IMG/VR virus record: IMGVR_UViG_3300046336_000116
Coordinates: 1-23,005 of that record
Strand: one strand, 5' to 3'
From: a virus
Length of the DNA: 23,005 nt
In this document: positions 7,500 through 16,800 of the stretch, piece by piece
Layout: every line of letters begins with the position of its first letter
Position numbering within the stretch: position 1 is the stretch's first letter
Made by a program: the position numbers and the translations under genes
The notes under the pieces: generated by a model
What the model was told of the DNA's origin: nothing
What the model saw: the letters and a program-made list of their open reading frames with translations, nothing else
Database searches by the model: none

Positions 7500-8305
7500 A
7501 AAAAACTTAGTGGATTCAAAGGGACAATAGTCGTGAATGACTCACCACAATCTTTACAAACTTGTTCTGTAGTAAAATCTACTCCCCAAGCGTTAGTGTT
7601 CTCAATTGTAGCGTTGAGTCGCTTGATCCAAGCCATCGGTAAATTATTCAACCACTCCAGAATATGATTTTCATCTGTAACATCACCAACCGATACAATT
7701 GCTGGCAGTATATTCAACAGTATGCTATCACGCATGTAATTTACTAACTCAAGTTCAGACATTGCTTCTAATTTGTCTTGTTGAGCAACGGCCGTTTGGG
7801 ATAGTGATAACACTGCACCCATTGTGTAAGGTTTAAGTTTCACAATTTGACCATTATCTAGGGTAGTTTCAAATAGTGTGGTTACTGTCGATGGGTCGAC
7901 ATTATTAGTGTCCTTAATAAAGCTACTCACATCTACGTTGTAGTTATGTTCATGAGCATCATCGCACGTGTGGGTATGTGTGATTGTTACGACAGACCCG
8001 AGGGAAATTTTGCGGAGCGCTATCAACAAGAAGTCAACATCTTTAGCTAATAGCTGCATTGGTTGTTTGATTTGAGGAATACACTTGCCGAATACTTGAG
8101 TTAGAGCCTGACCGCTGTAGATCAACTCAGGAGTTTTCATCAGTAACTCTTCATACGTCGTCATGGGTTGTACGTACACTTCACCCTCGACGAGGACAGT
8201 ATCATCTACTACAGTGTTGTCATAGAACAGAGCCAAGCTAGGTAACTTAACAGTCTCTCCGGGTAGACGAAATGATGTTGATTCTAATAGTGGATTGATA
8301 GACAT
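7472..8305 (-). CDS. 26: baseplate hub assembly protein, T4 gp26-like
   Basis: 277 aa from ATG 8305 (MSINPLLESTSFRLPG); a TTG nine codons upstream is possible. In T4, gp26 helps assemble the central hub of the baseplate. The N-terminal FRLPGETVKLPSLALFYD corresponds to the PSKGxFY-like opening of the T4 baseplate chaperone family, and the C-terminus has CKDC (250-253) followed by NPLSFF. The order of a gp26-like gene, a gp51-like frame and a large tail protein supports the call. NPLSFF is encoded by AGT TTT TTT, a run of seven T: ribosomes that do not slip stop at TAG 7474-7472 after TEPSGLEM; those that slip -1 continue into the gp51-like frame. A TAAATA motif inside the terminator-like hairpin just upstream could drive the gene. 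Confidence 0.82.
   Translation of the reverse strand: MSINPLLESTSFRLPGETVKLPSLALFYDNTVVDDTVLVEGEVYVQPMTTYEELLMKTPELIYSGQALTQVFGKCIPQIKQPMQLLAKDVDFLLIALRKISLGSVVTITHTHTCDDAHEHNYNVDVSSFIKDTNNVDPSTVTTLFETTLDNGQIVKLKPYTMGAVLSLSQTAVAQQDKLEAMSELELVNYMRDSILLNILPAIVSVGDVTDENHILEWLNNLPMAWIKRLNATIENTNAWGVDFTTEQVCKDCGESFTTIVPLNPLSFFTEPSGLEM
7499..7505 (-). promoter_or_regulatory. programmed -1 frameshift site, U_UUU_UUU
   Basis: The minus strand reads AGT TTT TTT ACG in the zero frame, so the heptamer T TTT TTT has exactly the X XXY YYZ phase needed for tandem tRNA slippage. Both tRNAs re-pair perfectly after a -1 shift. The -1 frame then stays open for 76 codons of conserved-looking protein without a start codon of its own. 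Confidence 0.72.
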
Positions 8306-8332
8306 GTATATGTGGATTGTATTGTTATACAA

Positions 8333-8375
8333 CGAAAAACTAGAGGAGTGTGTTATTTACTCCTCTAGTTTTTCG
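8333..8375 (-). terminator. 17-bp terminator hairpin holding a promoter motif
   Basis: Perfect inverted repeat with arms 8333-8349 and 8359-8375 and a 9-nt loop. On the minus strand the 3' arm ends in CTAGTTTTTCG, giving a U-tract, so it is a good intrinsic terminator for the gene ending at 8395. The arms also begin with A5, so it could work in both directions. Confidence 0.8.
8354..8361 (-). promoter_or_regulatory. late-promoter-like motif AGTAAATA in hairpin loop
   Basis: AGTAAATA spans the end of the 5' arm and the loop of the terminator hairpin. By the T4 spacing, transcription would start near 8348, inside the 3' arm, so the new transcript would lack the 5' arm and could not form the terminator. 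Confidence 0.45.
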
Positions 8376-8394
8376 GATATTTGATTTACTATCG

Positions 8395-9852
8395 TTAAAT
8401 GGTTACATTGAGTTGCTCGATAATCAACGTTCCTGTGACTGAAGTTCGAACTAGCGTATTTGGGTTTAATGTATTTTGAATCGCAAACTCTACTTCGTCA
8501 ACCACCAGTAGGGTCGTTGTGTATGTAACCGACTCAACAACTTCAGTCAAACCCGTCTCCGTGTCCGATACACCACCAGTATTTTGAGATGTCCATCCTT
8601 GGGCCGGCAGTAGTGGCCACGCGGTTGGAGCGTTGGAAACTGCGATGGTAGTTCGGGGATTGCCGATGAAATCTGCTGAGAGCGCACCATTGAATGTAAA
8701 TGTATAGTACCCGGGGGTTAACTTCATCCGATGTGGTGCTGATGGTGGTAATATTGCAGTACTCGATACTGTATTTCCAGTGAACTTGTGCGTGTCATAG
8801 GTACCGTAACTCAGCAAGTTTGCTGCATTACTGGTGTCGATTGTTGTAATCCATATATTTGTCGGTCCAGCGGTTGGGGTACCAGCCACGGTAGGTATGT
8901 GGAAATTTGGAGGATTAAAACGAATCTTTTGTGGTGCAATTACCTTACCGATTGGCTGTTGAATTCCTCGACCAGACGTAACTGCAAAAGGACTCACTAC
9001 AACCGGCTGGCCAAGCTCTACCCATATATTATCATTCACTGTCGAGAAGTTCCATGCGGTATTCTCGATCACACCACTTAATACAATTTCTTCTGTCTGG
9101 CCAATAGCCATTGCATTGTTTGCAAATCCTAGTACTCGTGTCCCAGTATCTTCATATCGAGCTACAACAACTTTATCGAACTGTGCAAGTGCCACGATCG
9201 ATCTCGCTGGAATTGGCTCCAGGGCGGTAACAGCAAGACGGCGGGTCTCATAAGAGTTAGGTGCAGATACGATTCCATTTACATAGATTGAGTCTTCAGT
9301 TGTAAAAAATTCACCCGTACTCTTTCTGATTGGCTTGCTATATGAGTCAAAAGCAATGCGGCCTGCATTGACGCTCGTTGATTTACCCACTTGGGTACCA
9401 TACGGGATGTATGAAATTGTTGAGGAGTTGGTGAACTCTGCAACAAAAAGTCGAATTCTAACTTGCCATGTATTGCCTGTCCAAACTTTCATCTTGGAAC
9501 TGTTCATATCATACCAGTGTTGGTTAGGCAGTGGGTTTGTAGGAGCTTTAGATGCGTTGGTTTGGGCGGTTGGGACCTGGCCGTATGTTATCAAACCAGT
9601 AGCTGGATCGACGTCAATATATAACCAGTAAGATACCCCTGTTGGATAGCTTGATGATCCGAATCCAGTCCAAGCATTTAATTTGGTTGAGTCTACGGAA
9701 ATTAGATAATCACTCGCGCCGTGCGCAAAGCACATTATCAAAGGAGTGTTGTCAGCTAATAGTGTAATATTACCAGCCTGGACCGATAAAAAGCCAGGAA
9801 CTAAGCCTTGTTTTTGAGAATTTACAATACCTTGACGGAATGGAACTAACAT
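8395..9852 (-). CDS. FRQGIV-type virion structural protein (fibre/baseplate-associated)
   Basis: 485 aa from ATG 9852; a TTG two codons upstream is less likely. The N-terminal block has MLVPFRQGIV (1-10), MCFAHGASDYL, YWLYIDVDPATGLITYG and NQHWYDMNSSKMKVWTGNTW. I have seen this order (FRQGI / FAH-x-YL / WLYxDxDxxTG / HWxD...MKVWxG) in unnamed structural proteins of T4-like phages of marine and soil bacteria, where they lie among baseplate and tail genes. The rest is Thr/Ser/Asn-rich, beta-strand-like and without cysteine motifs, like a fibre or fibre-attachment protein. No catalytic motif is visible. It lies between the SWIM protein and the gp26-like gene, with a TAAATA motif about 30 nt upstream and a strong terminator after it, so it may form its own late transcript. 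Confidence 0.7.
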   Translation of the reverse strand: MLVPFRQGIVNSQKQGLVPGFLSVQAGNITLLADNTPLIMCFAHGASDYLISVDSTKLNAWTGFGSSSYPTGVSYWLYIDVDPATGLITYGQVPTAQTNASKAPTNPLPNQHWYDMNSSKMKVWTGNTWQVRIRLFVAEFTNSSTISYIPYGTQVGKSTSVNAGRIAFDSYSKPIRKSTGEFFTTEDSIYVNGIVSAPNSYETRRLAVTALEPIPARSIVALAQFDKVVVARYEDTGTRVLGFANNAMAIGQTEEIVLSGVIENTAWNFSTVNDNIWVELGQPVVVSPFAVTSGRGIQQPIGKVIAPQKIRFNPPNFHIPTVAGTPTAGPTNIWITTIDTSNAANLLSYGTYDTHKFTGNTVSSTAILPPSAPHRMKLTPGYYTFTFNGALSADFIGNPRTTIAVSNAPTAWPLLPAQGWTSQNTGGVSDTETGLTEVVESVTYTTTLLVVDEVEFAIQNTLNPNTLVRTSVTGTLIIEQLNVTI

Positions 9853-9884
9853 ATTCAAATACCAACATATTCAGTGATGTGGTG

Positions 9885-9892
9885 TATTTAGC
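9885..9892 (-). promoter_or_regulatory. late-promoter-like motif GCTAAATA
   Basis: Minus-strand GCTAAATACACC about 33 nt upstream of the ATG at 9852, in the gap following the SWIM protein. The downstream CACC also follows the copy at 13861. Confidence 0.45.
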
Positions 9893-9930
9893 CAAAAGAT
9901 CGTGCGTTCTACTAGATCACTACAAAATCA

Positions 9931-10398
9931 CTACTTGATTATACCACTTGCTGTGAGGGTAGCAATTAATTTCATAAGGTGTTTACACATACCAATGGAT
10001 GTGTTGCTTACAGGGGAACTAGTTTTCTTGATATACGGTTTGCTAATTGATCCAAACAAAACCCCTACACTCGAATTCGCTCGTGCCAGTCGAAATGTAA
10101 AATCTTCACAAGTACAATTAAGTTGTATTTTATCACCCCTCGAGTCGATCGGGTGTATGTTTATCGACTCACCATCTACAAGTTGCACCTGCACGCCATC
10201 AGGTTGTTCAATAGTGTCAAGCACTCTGAGATGTACACGTTGTTTGGTCGCCGTAGTAGCGGAGAATAGCACTCCAGGTGGAACTGCACTACACTCAACC
10301 GATCCAACTAACTTGACGCCTTTCGATCGCTCATCGCGATCACTTGGCATGGTTGTCGTAGCTTGCTGAACTTGTTGAATTGTGGATTCGAGTATCAT
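9931..10398 (-). CDS. SWIM zinc-finger protein
   Basis: 155 aa. CTC at 95-97 and CKH at 138-140 form the C-x-C...C-x-H zinc ligand pattern of a SWIM domain, in the setting LNCTCEDFTFRL...GMCKHLMKLIATL. SWIM domains bind DNA or protein partners. The N-terminal 85 residues are a likely beta-rich domain (FSATTATKQRVHLRVLD, VQLVDGESINIHPID) without a motif I know. It starts 2 nt after the stop of the Cys-rich protein with AGAGATTGG upstream, so the two genes are probably co-translated. Its place among baseplate genes suggests a minor virion or assembly role rather than DNA metabolism, but this is inferred from position only. Confidence 0.75.
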   Translation of the reverse strand: MILESTIQQVQQATTTMPSDRDERSKGVKLVGSVECSAVPPGVLFSATTATKQRVHLRVLDTIEQPDGVQVQLVDGESINIHPIDSRGDKIQLNCTCEDFTFRLARANSSVGVLFGSISKPYIKKTSSPVSNTSIGMCKHLMKLIATLTASGIIK

Positions 10399-10400
10399 TT

Positions 10401-11252
10401 TTAACCAATCTCTAGTAATAGTACACCATCTTCAATAACCTGGAAAAACTCCACCATTGCAGCTGATACAGTCGTATGAGAGATGTCAGGGCAAGGTGAT
10501 GTAGAAGGTACCGTGCAAGGGCCGTGATAGTTGTTAGACCAAATTTCGGTTGGGATTGGATCTGCATACTCGATGGGAAATTCTTCCAACTCTCCTAGTT
10601 CAAGACCAATCCTCATACTTGGCTGGTATCCACACACGGCTTCACAATCAATTGTCCCCGACTCGAGTAGGTTTGATTCAAGTAACTCACCCTCAAGCCC
10701 TGTCTCACATGCTGGTTGAGGTTCGCAATAAACCTCACACAGCGGATCTCCAAATTCGTATCCAGTAGTTTCATATGGATATACCTCGAATCCAATTTCA
10801 CAACCAGGCATGGTAGTTGATATCGTTGGTTCAACATCACACATCGGGAAGTCGTAAAACACAGGAACTCCCCCAGAACTCAGTCCGATGTACCATAGTG
10901 GATTTCGATATGGTGCGTTCGTTTCGGGATTAATATCCAAGCCTCTGGGGTCAGTGATAATTGAGTATATTGGGGAATCCATCTCAATTCCCAAATCTTC
11001 AAGAACGGTCGTCTCCAGACCTTGTATGACACAACAATCAGGGGGTTGGTCACAATTATCTGTGTGTAGATTGAAGCCGAGGTGCACAATCGAAAAGAAG
11101 TCTTCCTCTGGAGCGACATTCAAATCATCGGAGAAATTTATTTGAATTCCAGCTGATAAGATTTTGGTATGGAAGGGCTTTGCGTCTAGCGTAAAGTCAA
11201 CCAACCCTTGAATAGGACTAAGACACGACGGGGAGAATAGTAGTGAGCTCAT
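10401..11252 (-). CDS. acidic Cys-rich structural protein with KPFHTKI motif
   Basis: 283 aa, not recognised as a named family. VDFTLDAKPFHTKILSAGI (19-37) matches a motif, x-KPFHTKI-x-V, that I associate with large baseplate or tail proteins of T4-like phages. The rest is strongly acidic and has 13 cysteines at residues 10, 67, 73, 74, 138, 151, 172, 176, 182, 203, 207, 246 and 254, many in E/D/P-rich turns such as LCEVYCEPQPACETG. This is unusual for a protein assembled in the reducing cytoplasm and may mean metal binding or crosslinking in the finished virion. It starts 7 nt after the 845-aa gene with TTAGGG as a plausible ribosome site, and is followed 2 nt later by the SWIM protein. Confidence 0.7.
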   Translation of the reverse strand: MSSLLFSPSCLSPIQGLVDFTLDAKPFHTKILSAGIQINFSDDLNVAPEEDFFSIVHLGFNLHTDNCDQPPDCCVIQGLETTVLEDLGIEMDSPIYSIITDPRGLDINPETNAPYRNPLWYIGLSSGGVPVFYDFPMCDVEPTISTTMPGCEIGFEVYPYETTGYEFGDPLCEVYCEPQPACETGLEGELLESNLLESGTIDCEAVCGYQPSMRIGLELGELEEFPIEYADPIPTEIWSNNYHGPCTVPSTSPCPDISHTTVSAAMVEFFQVIEDGVLLLEIG

Positions 11253-11259
11253 CTGATGA

Positions 11260-13797
11260 TTACCCTAAGATAACTTCCTGTGAGGCATTTAGTGATATGT
11301 AACTAGTTTTCATTAAATCCACAAGCTCGTGCCCTTTATACATTGCAACATTAATTATCAAAAATGTTAGATCATTTATCGTACTTGGAAAGCACGCCTG
11401 ATACATCATCAACAATGCACTATTGTAATCGTGTGGGGTATTTAACGGTCTTGCCAATATTTCGAGAATTGTGTGGCGGTCTTCTGTTACAAGACTTGCA
11501 GTTCGCATATAATCTAAAAATAGCTCACGAGCCTCTGTTGTACTAAACATCACCTGATCGTGCCCCGACCCATACTGAGTTTGGGTGGAGTTCAAGAAGT
11601 CGTATGTCGCTCTACTTGAGCTCGGTACTATCTCACCATCTGAGTTTATACCAGATATTGTTTGAGTTATTCGCGCCCAGATTGCTGGCAGTATCTTATT
11701 TTTTTGTTTGGGTCGGAATAGTACCCACTGATCATGTGCAACTTTCTGATTAGTATCAGACTCATACCGTGCACGAATATTTGGATCCAAATCAAGTGCA
11801 ATGGAGTATGCGTGAGGTTTAGGACTATTCAGATCAAATAATCCCTTAGTGGTAATAATGTCATACACGAACTCACCTGTAGCTGTGCGGTTTGGGTTGC
11901 GTAGCACGAAAAACTCTCTACTGTCCCCCACAGCTAAGTCGAGTTCAACATCAGTAGTGGTGAGAGTTTTCCCCGTTGGAATAACATCATACTTCCGAAT
12001 CCAGAAGTAGTATGTTGTAGTCACACCATCATCTCGTTCAGAGTACGGGAAGTCTCTGACGTAGTACGTGATCATATTATTGGTGTCAATTAGATCTGTG
12101 GTGGTCTTTCGTATTGTTGGTGTTGGTTCCAGCAGCTGCACATCGATTATGTCTTGCGGACCAAGATCGGTAGATGGCTCACCAACATCATTCAGTATCG
12201 TAACAGATAGGTCGTCCTGATCAAGTACGTAAGGGGATTCGAGGCCATTAACCCAGACGATAACATTATCATCATCTGGTAGGCGGCGGATCATCGTGGG
12301 GTGTTGAAAATAAAACTTTGGATTCACATAAGTGTTTGGGAACACTGAATTGTCGAAGCAGTAAAATCTCTCTGTAACTGGTGGTTCGACAATGCTGGGA
12401 TATGCGTCCCAATCACTATCTGCGATCCGAAAGTCGCCGATGGGTGTCGTCAAACTAATCACCGGATCCCCGGCTTCTGTTTCCAGTATGAAAGTAGTTG
12501 GGGTTAGTACGGTTATAACATACGGCAGCCCTAGTGTGATTCCCGTAGATACTTTATTTCCGGCAGTTCCTACCCGTTCGTATACAGACACCAGTTTACC
12601 GGTTGTGAACAATATTGGTGTCAGAGATGTGAAGACTGTTTGCGTTGTACCTGCGTCCCATAACACAACATCATTATACTTTCGCGTTTTGGATAGTATC
12701 CTACTATATGGTTCTGTAGAATCTTTGACTGCAGACGGCTGCTTGTTTGATGCTACCCATTGGTACACCACAAGTTCAGTACCTTCGTGTAGCTGACCCC
12801 AACTCGAGGTAGCTTGATCGAATGATGCAATGTGAGTATCGTTATAAGGGCGGTACAACCTTGTGTTGGTAGCCCACCAGTATGTACCTTGCTGGTGTGA
12901 TGTCCATTGATTGCCAGGAGAGCCGTCGCTCGTCACTAATTTGTCGACTGAGTATATGGCTGGGTCAGTATCTGATGTTACATCAATTTGATTAATCGAA
13001 CGAGAATGTAGGTTGAATTTAGGATCCCACCGGTTGAGCGACTTCACGATAGATTTATCGTGGTTGTTTATGATTCGAATTGGAGCATATTTTGAATATC
13101 TCGGCAGCATTGGTTGAATTACAACGAACGCAATGCCAGAAGCTGGTACCCAGGTCGCGATGTCATATGTCCAGTGAATTAGTTCGTTGTTAATAACTAC
13201 ATAATCCGATGGGTCATTTAGTTGTATTACTGTTGGTCTCGCGTCCACTGCTAGTAGTAGCGTCAATTCAACACCAATTGCTACCGGGGCGGCGAGTGTG
13301 ACCGTTAGTCCGTTGAGTGTGAAACCTGTAATCTCAGTAGACCCAACATACAGTTTGGATGTAAATGGGGTGTTTATGGTGTTTATTGGAATATTGCTAG
13401 TAAATGTGAATATCCGCTGGATATCTGACGATACAACCTGAGTGTCTCGTAATACAGTATCAAACATGAACAACTTGACATCAACTTGATCACCGAGCAG
13501 GCCATGAGCTAGTCGGGAAGCGAATGACATTGTGGTCAAATTAGTAGCGCTAGCGCTGCGATCGATTACATAAACGTTAGGTGGAAGGATTTCGGCGGCA
13601 AATTGGACACCAACAGTAGTGTCGATTCTATTGGAGTAATTTGGATAGTCAATCCACCTAGCTTGATCGGTACTGAATATATCAGACACTGGGAAATCGG
13701 TGTCTATCTCCGAATACGCCACACTTAGCGCCGGTGATTGCTCTGCGAGTTGTTCACGAACCTCATTGAGGTTTGATATTCCGGGATTTTTAGCCAT
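11260..13797 (-). CDS. large virion structural protein (845 aa)
   Basis: Tyr/Trp/Asp-rich, beta-like protein with no catalytic motif. Blocks include HDKSIVKSLNRWDPK (246-260), GTYWWATNTRLYRPYND (304-320), WGQLHEGTELVVYQWVAS (333-350), TTTYYFWIRKYDVIP, and near the C-terminus HDQWVLFRPKQKNKILPAIW and a GSGHDQVMFSTTEARELF segment. Similar blocks (WWDTxxxRxxxY, WGxLxxGxxVxVYxWVxS, YYFWVKN, HxxWxL) occur, as I recall, in a single very large structural protein in other T4-like phages. It lies between the 1679-aa protein and the KPFHTKI protein, so it probably belongs to the baseplate or its outer fibres. ATG 13797 is chosen; the ribosome site is weak. A TAAATA motif sits about 64 nt upstream. Confidence 0.75.
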   Translation of the reverse strand: MAKNPGISNLNEVREQLAEQSPALSVAYSEIDTDFPVSDIFSTDQARWIDYPNYSNRIDTTVGVQFAAEILPPNVYVIDRSASATNLTTMSFASRLAHGLLGDQVDVKLFMFDTVLRDTQVVSSDIQRIFTFTSNIPINTINTPFTSKLYVGSTEITGFTLNGLTVTLAAPVAIGVELTLLLAVDARPTVIQLNDPSDYVVINNELIHWTYDIATWVPASGIAFVVIQPMLPRYSKYAPIRIINNHDKSIVKSLNRWDPKFNLHSRSINQIDVTSDTDPAIYSVDKLVTSDGSPGNQWTSHQQGTYWWATNTRLYRPYNDTHIASFDQATSSWGQLHEGTELVVYQWVASNKQPSAVKDSTEPYSRILSKTRKYNDVVLWDAGTTQTVFTSLTPILFTTGKLVSVYERVGTAGNKVSTGITLGLPYVITVLTPTTFILETEAGDPVISLTTPIGDFRIADSDWDAYPSIVEPPVTERFYCFDNSVFPNTYVNPKFYFQHPTMIRRLPDDDNVIVWVNGLESPYVLDQDDLSVTILNDVGEPSTDLGPQDIIDVQLLEPTPTIRKTTTDLIDTNNMITYYVRDFPYSERDDGVTTTYYFWIRKYDVIPTGKTLTTTDVELDLAVGDSREFFVLRNPNRTATGEFVYDIITTKGLFDLNSPKPHAYSIALDLDPNIRARYESDTNQKVAHDQWVLFRPKQKNKILPAIWARITQTISGINSDGEIVPSSSRATYDFLNSTQTQYGSGHDQVMFSTTEARELFLDYMRTASLVTEDRHTILEILARPLNTPHDYNSALLMMYQACFPSTINDLTFLIINVAMYKGHELVDLMKTSYISLNASQEVILG

Positions 13798-13860
13798 AGT
13801 GTCGGTGTTTACTCAGTCAGACTGGTGACAGAGTTCGGTAGTGAGTTCTGATGTTAGGTG

Positions 13861-13868
13861 TATTTAAT
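13861..13868 (-). promoter_or_regulatory. late-promoter-like motif ATTAAATA
   Basis: Minus-strand ATTAAATACACC just after the stop of the 1679-aa gene and about 64 nt upstream of the 845-aa gene. No hairpin accompanies this copy. Confidence 0.45.
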
Positions 13869-13876
13869 CAAAACTA

Positions 13877-16800
13877 TCACGTACTGAACCTGAAGTTGCA
13901 AAAATCATTCAATAAATCATCTGAAGTGATGTTGAAAGCTATTTGATCTCTCTGATGGACGGTGCCGAAAGTACCTAACTTCCATGCCCAAAACTCATCT
14001 ACTTCTTTTTGGTCATACAGAGTATGCTTAGTGAAAACATCCACAACACCTTTGGTACCCTTTTGGCGGATCATCTTTTGCCAAAATTGAAACTCAGTCT
14101 TGGATGTAACTGGGACATTCTGAAAATATGAGAGCGGAAGCTTACCCATGCCTGTGCGAACGTCTGTAGTAGACTGGATCAACTCATTGCTATTATTAAC
14201 ATTCCAATCCTGGCGTTGGTATTGGGCGGTTGTTTCCAGATTTGGTAGAGTAGTGTTAGGGGTTACTACAAATCCACCCATGGTTGGGCGGTAGAAGTGT
14301 CTAGAACTGCGCTGAAATTCCAACCTCATTGTAGGTTTCTGGATATTTAGAAATGGATCATAGATAACGAGCCCACCAGCAGTCTGAGCATCGAAGAGTA
14401 GCGCGTGTTCATAGTAATCAACAGACACTTTACCTGAACCAATATGTTGGAATTTGTTTTGATTTGGTACTGCATTGCCTACACGATTCTTATTTTCGTA
14501 AAAGAATGTAGTGATTCTGTCAGTACGCAGCGGAACTACATCAGAGGTGATCGGATCGCCAATATCATCATATATTGCCGCTGTGGATTGCAGTTCGGTA
14601 GTGTATGGAGTATTGTAAATGTTACATATCACACCTTCGGGAGTATTCACCCAGATTCGATCACGGAATGGATTGAGTTCTACATACGGAATATCTAGTG
14701 CTAGTCGAGTATTGTATGAATCTTCAGGTACATATCTCCGATTTGACAGTCCATATGAATTGTATATGGTACTCAACATTCGTCTAACTTGCTGGTTCCA
14801 GTCTACCAATTCTTGAGTATCAGGATCGTACGTTGGGTTTCCGCCATAAGCAAACACAACACCATCATCCTCCATGAACCGCACATACGAGTGAATGAAG
14901 TCAATTAGATTCTGTACACCGGTAACAACTACTGGAAACTCAAATGGGATAATTTCATTTCTATCCGGAACAATATACTCCCAAACTCGCTTCACATTAT
15001 CAACAGCTGAGTGAAATGTTGACTCTATAGATTTAGCTTCTGCAACGAATTCGTTCATTCCAAACACTGCTGTAGTCCCTTGGGATATTAGTGCTTGGTC
15101 GATGTCGTCACATAGTTGGAAAAAGCTGTGTGAAGAGGTTGTAATATGCGGCATATTGCGCACATATAATACACTAGACACTCCATCAATTACTATAGTA
15201 ATTGTTTCTCCTGTAATCCAAGGTGCACTACCCACACATTGAAATGCGAGTAGGGAAGGCTTCCATGTCACGGAGCGTCTCAACATTCCGTACCGGCGGC
15301 GGGTTTCCACAATGGACTCAGAAGTATCGATCTTATATTCCCAATCGTCTCCAGTACCTGCAGGTAGCGTGAGTGGGGATCCTGCCTTATTGAGTGTCAC
15401 GATAAGATTTGAGAATGATATAGTTTTTACATTCTCGGTGCGCTTGAGTGCAAGTTTGTAGTTTGTCAGTGGTGAACACTCTTCATATATTCGGAGAGTC
15501 TGAGGAACTATTAGTGAGCCTGTTTGATAAGCAAGCTTGGTAGTCCAAGACTTCCAAGCAAGTAGGGGTGAATCGTTGACGCTCAACAAATTGTTGTATC
15601 TGCTGAAGAGTACAACAAGACTCATTAGTGATCTGTCCGAGTGGAGATTGTCACCAAGTAGGGAGTCTAGTTGAGAGTGGACATTGCGAGTATTGGTATT
15701 GATTGTTAACCCACCAACTACAATGGTGTCAGCTTGCATGACCACCAATTTGTAGAATTCAAAAGGATCTGCTGCGTGTGCTGTTTGTAGTTGAGCTCTG
15801 ACGAAGTCGTCAGACCATCTCCAGATAAACTCCAAGTTGCTACCTGCTCTATATGGGAGTACTGATGGAGGAGTGGTGGATCCTATCGCAGATATATTTG
15901 TCAATAACTGCTGCCCGTCTACTTGTTGATCAGTCGGTGATACGGGCACCCAATAAGGCGGAAGCAGACCGTCTGGTAAAATTCCATCAGAAGTTGTATA
16001 GTCAGTTGTATTGACTGATGTTCTAACACAACCCAATACTTCGCCTGCTACTCCACTTGAAATAGCAACATCGTCTGGCAGAGGATATCCAGGTGGGACA
16101 ATCCCTTGAGCAATATTTTCCCACATTGTCTGAGTCCACACTCGAAACCGAGATTGGTCAGAGTACTCAACCTTCCACCAGGTGGGTTCGTTTATGTAAC
16201 CCTGCAGACGCCATGGTTCGCGGTGCGGGTATGAGGTTCCATATAGATTGGAGTAAATCTCCAATGTAGTATTTGCCCACTCGACGGGAATGGTTGGGTA
16301 AGGTGCGTTGATAGCGGGGGTGAATGTATTGCCGTACCACCACGTAAACGCCTTTGTAGCAACATACGATCGAGTTAGTGCATTAGTCTGATTTCGGGTG
16401 CGTACCAATCGCTTGTAGGCGGTTTGATATGCTTTGGTCAACCCACTAGCTTCGAGTGCTGTGTGCTGCGTGTTAATATCCAGTAACGAAAGTGGTTGTG
16501 GATTACGCTCCAGGGTTCGCTTGTGCAGGTCTGTCTCAAACAATAGCTGCACTTGCGCTAGTATGACAGCAGTGTCGAGGGTGTGCCACGCACGAATGGT
16601 AGGTACGATTGCCCAACCCAAATTAGTCATTTGGTACAGTACATTTGTTGGCGTTTCTAACCAGAACTTACCAGTTGGGATTAGGCCTTGTGGTGCTGAA
16701 GTTGCGATGTAGTCGACTACCAAACTCATTAGTTGGTTGGTTGATGTGTTCAACCAGAGAGCATTTCTAGCTATAGGAAGTGGTGGGACATTTGCTGTCA

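Noticed and set aside
9902-10369. 155-codon plus-strand open frame
   Set aside because: Exactly antisense to the SWIM protein, whose zinc ligands mark the real strand; no ribosome site or motif.
14444-14698. plus-strand small frames within the 1679-aa gene
   Set aside because: Overlap long, uninterrupted coding sequence on the minus strand and show no start signals.
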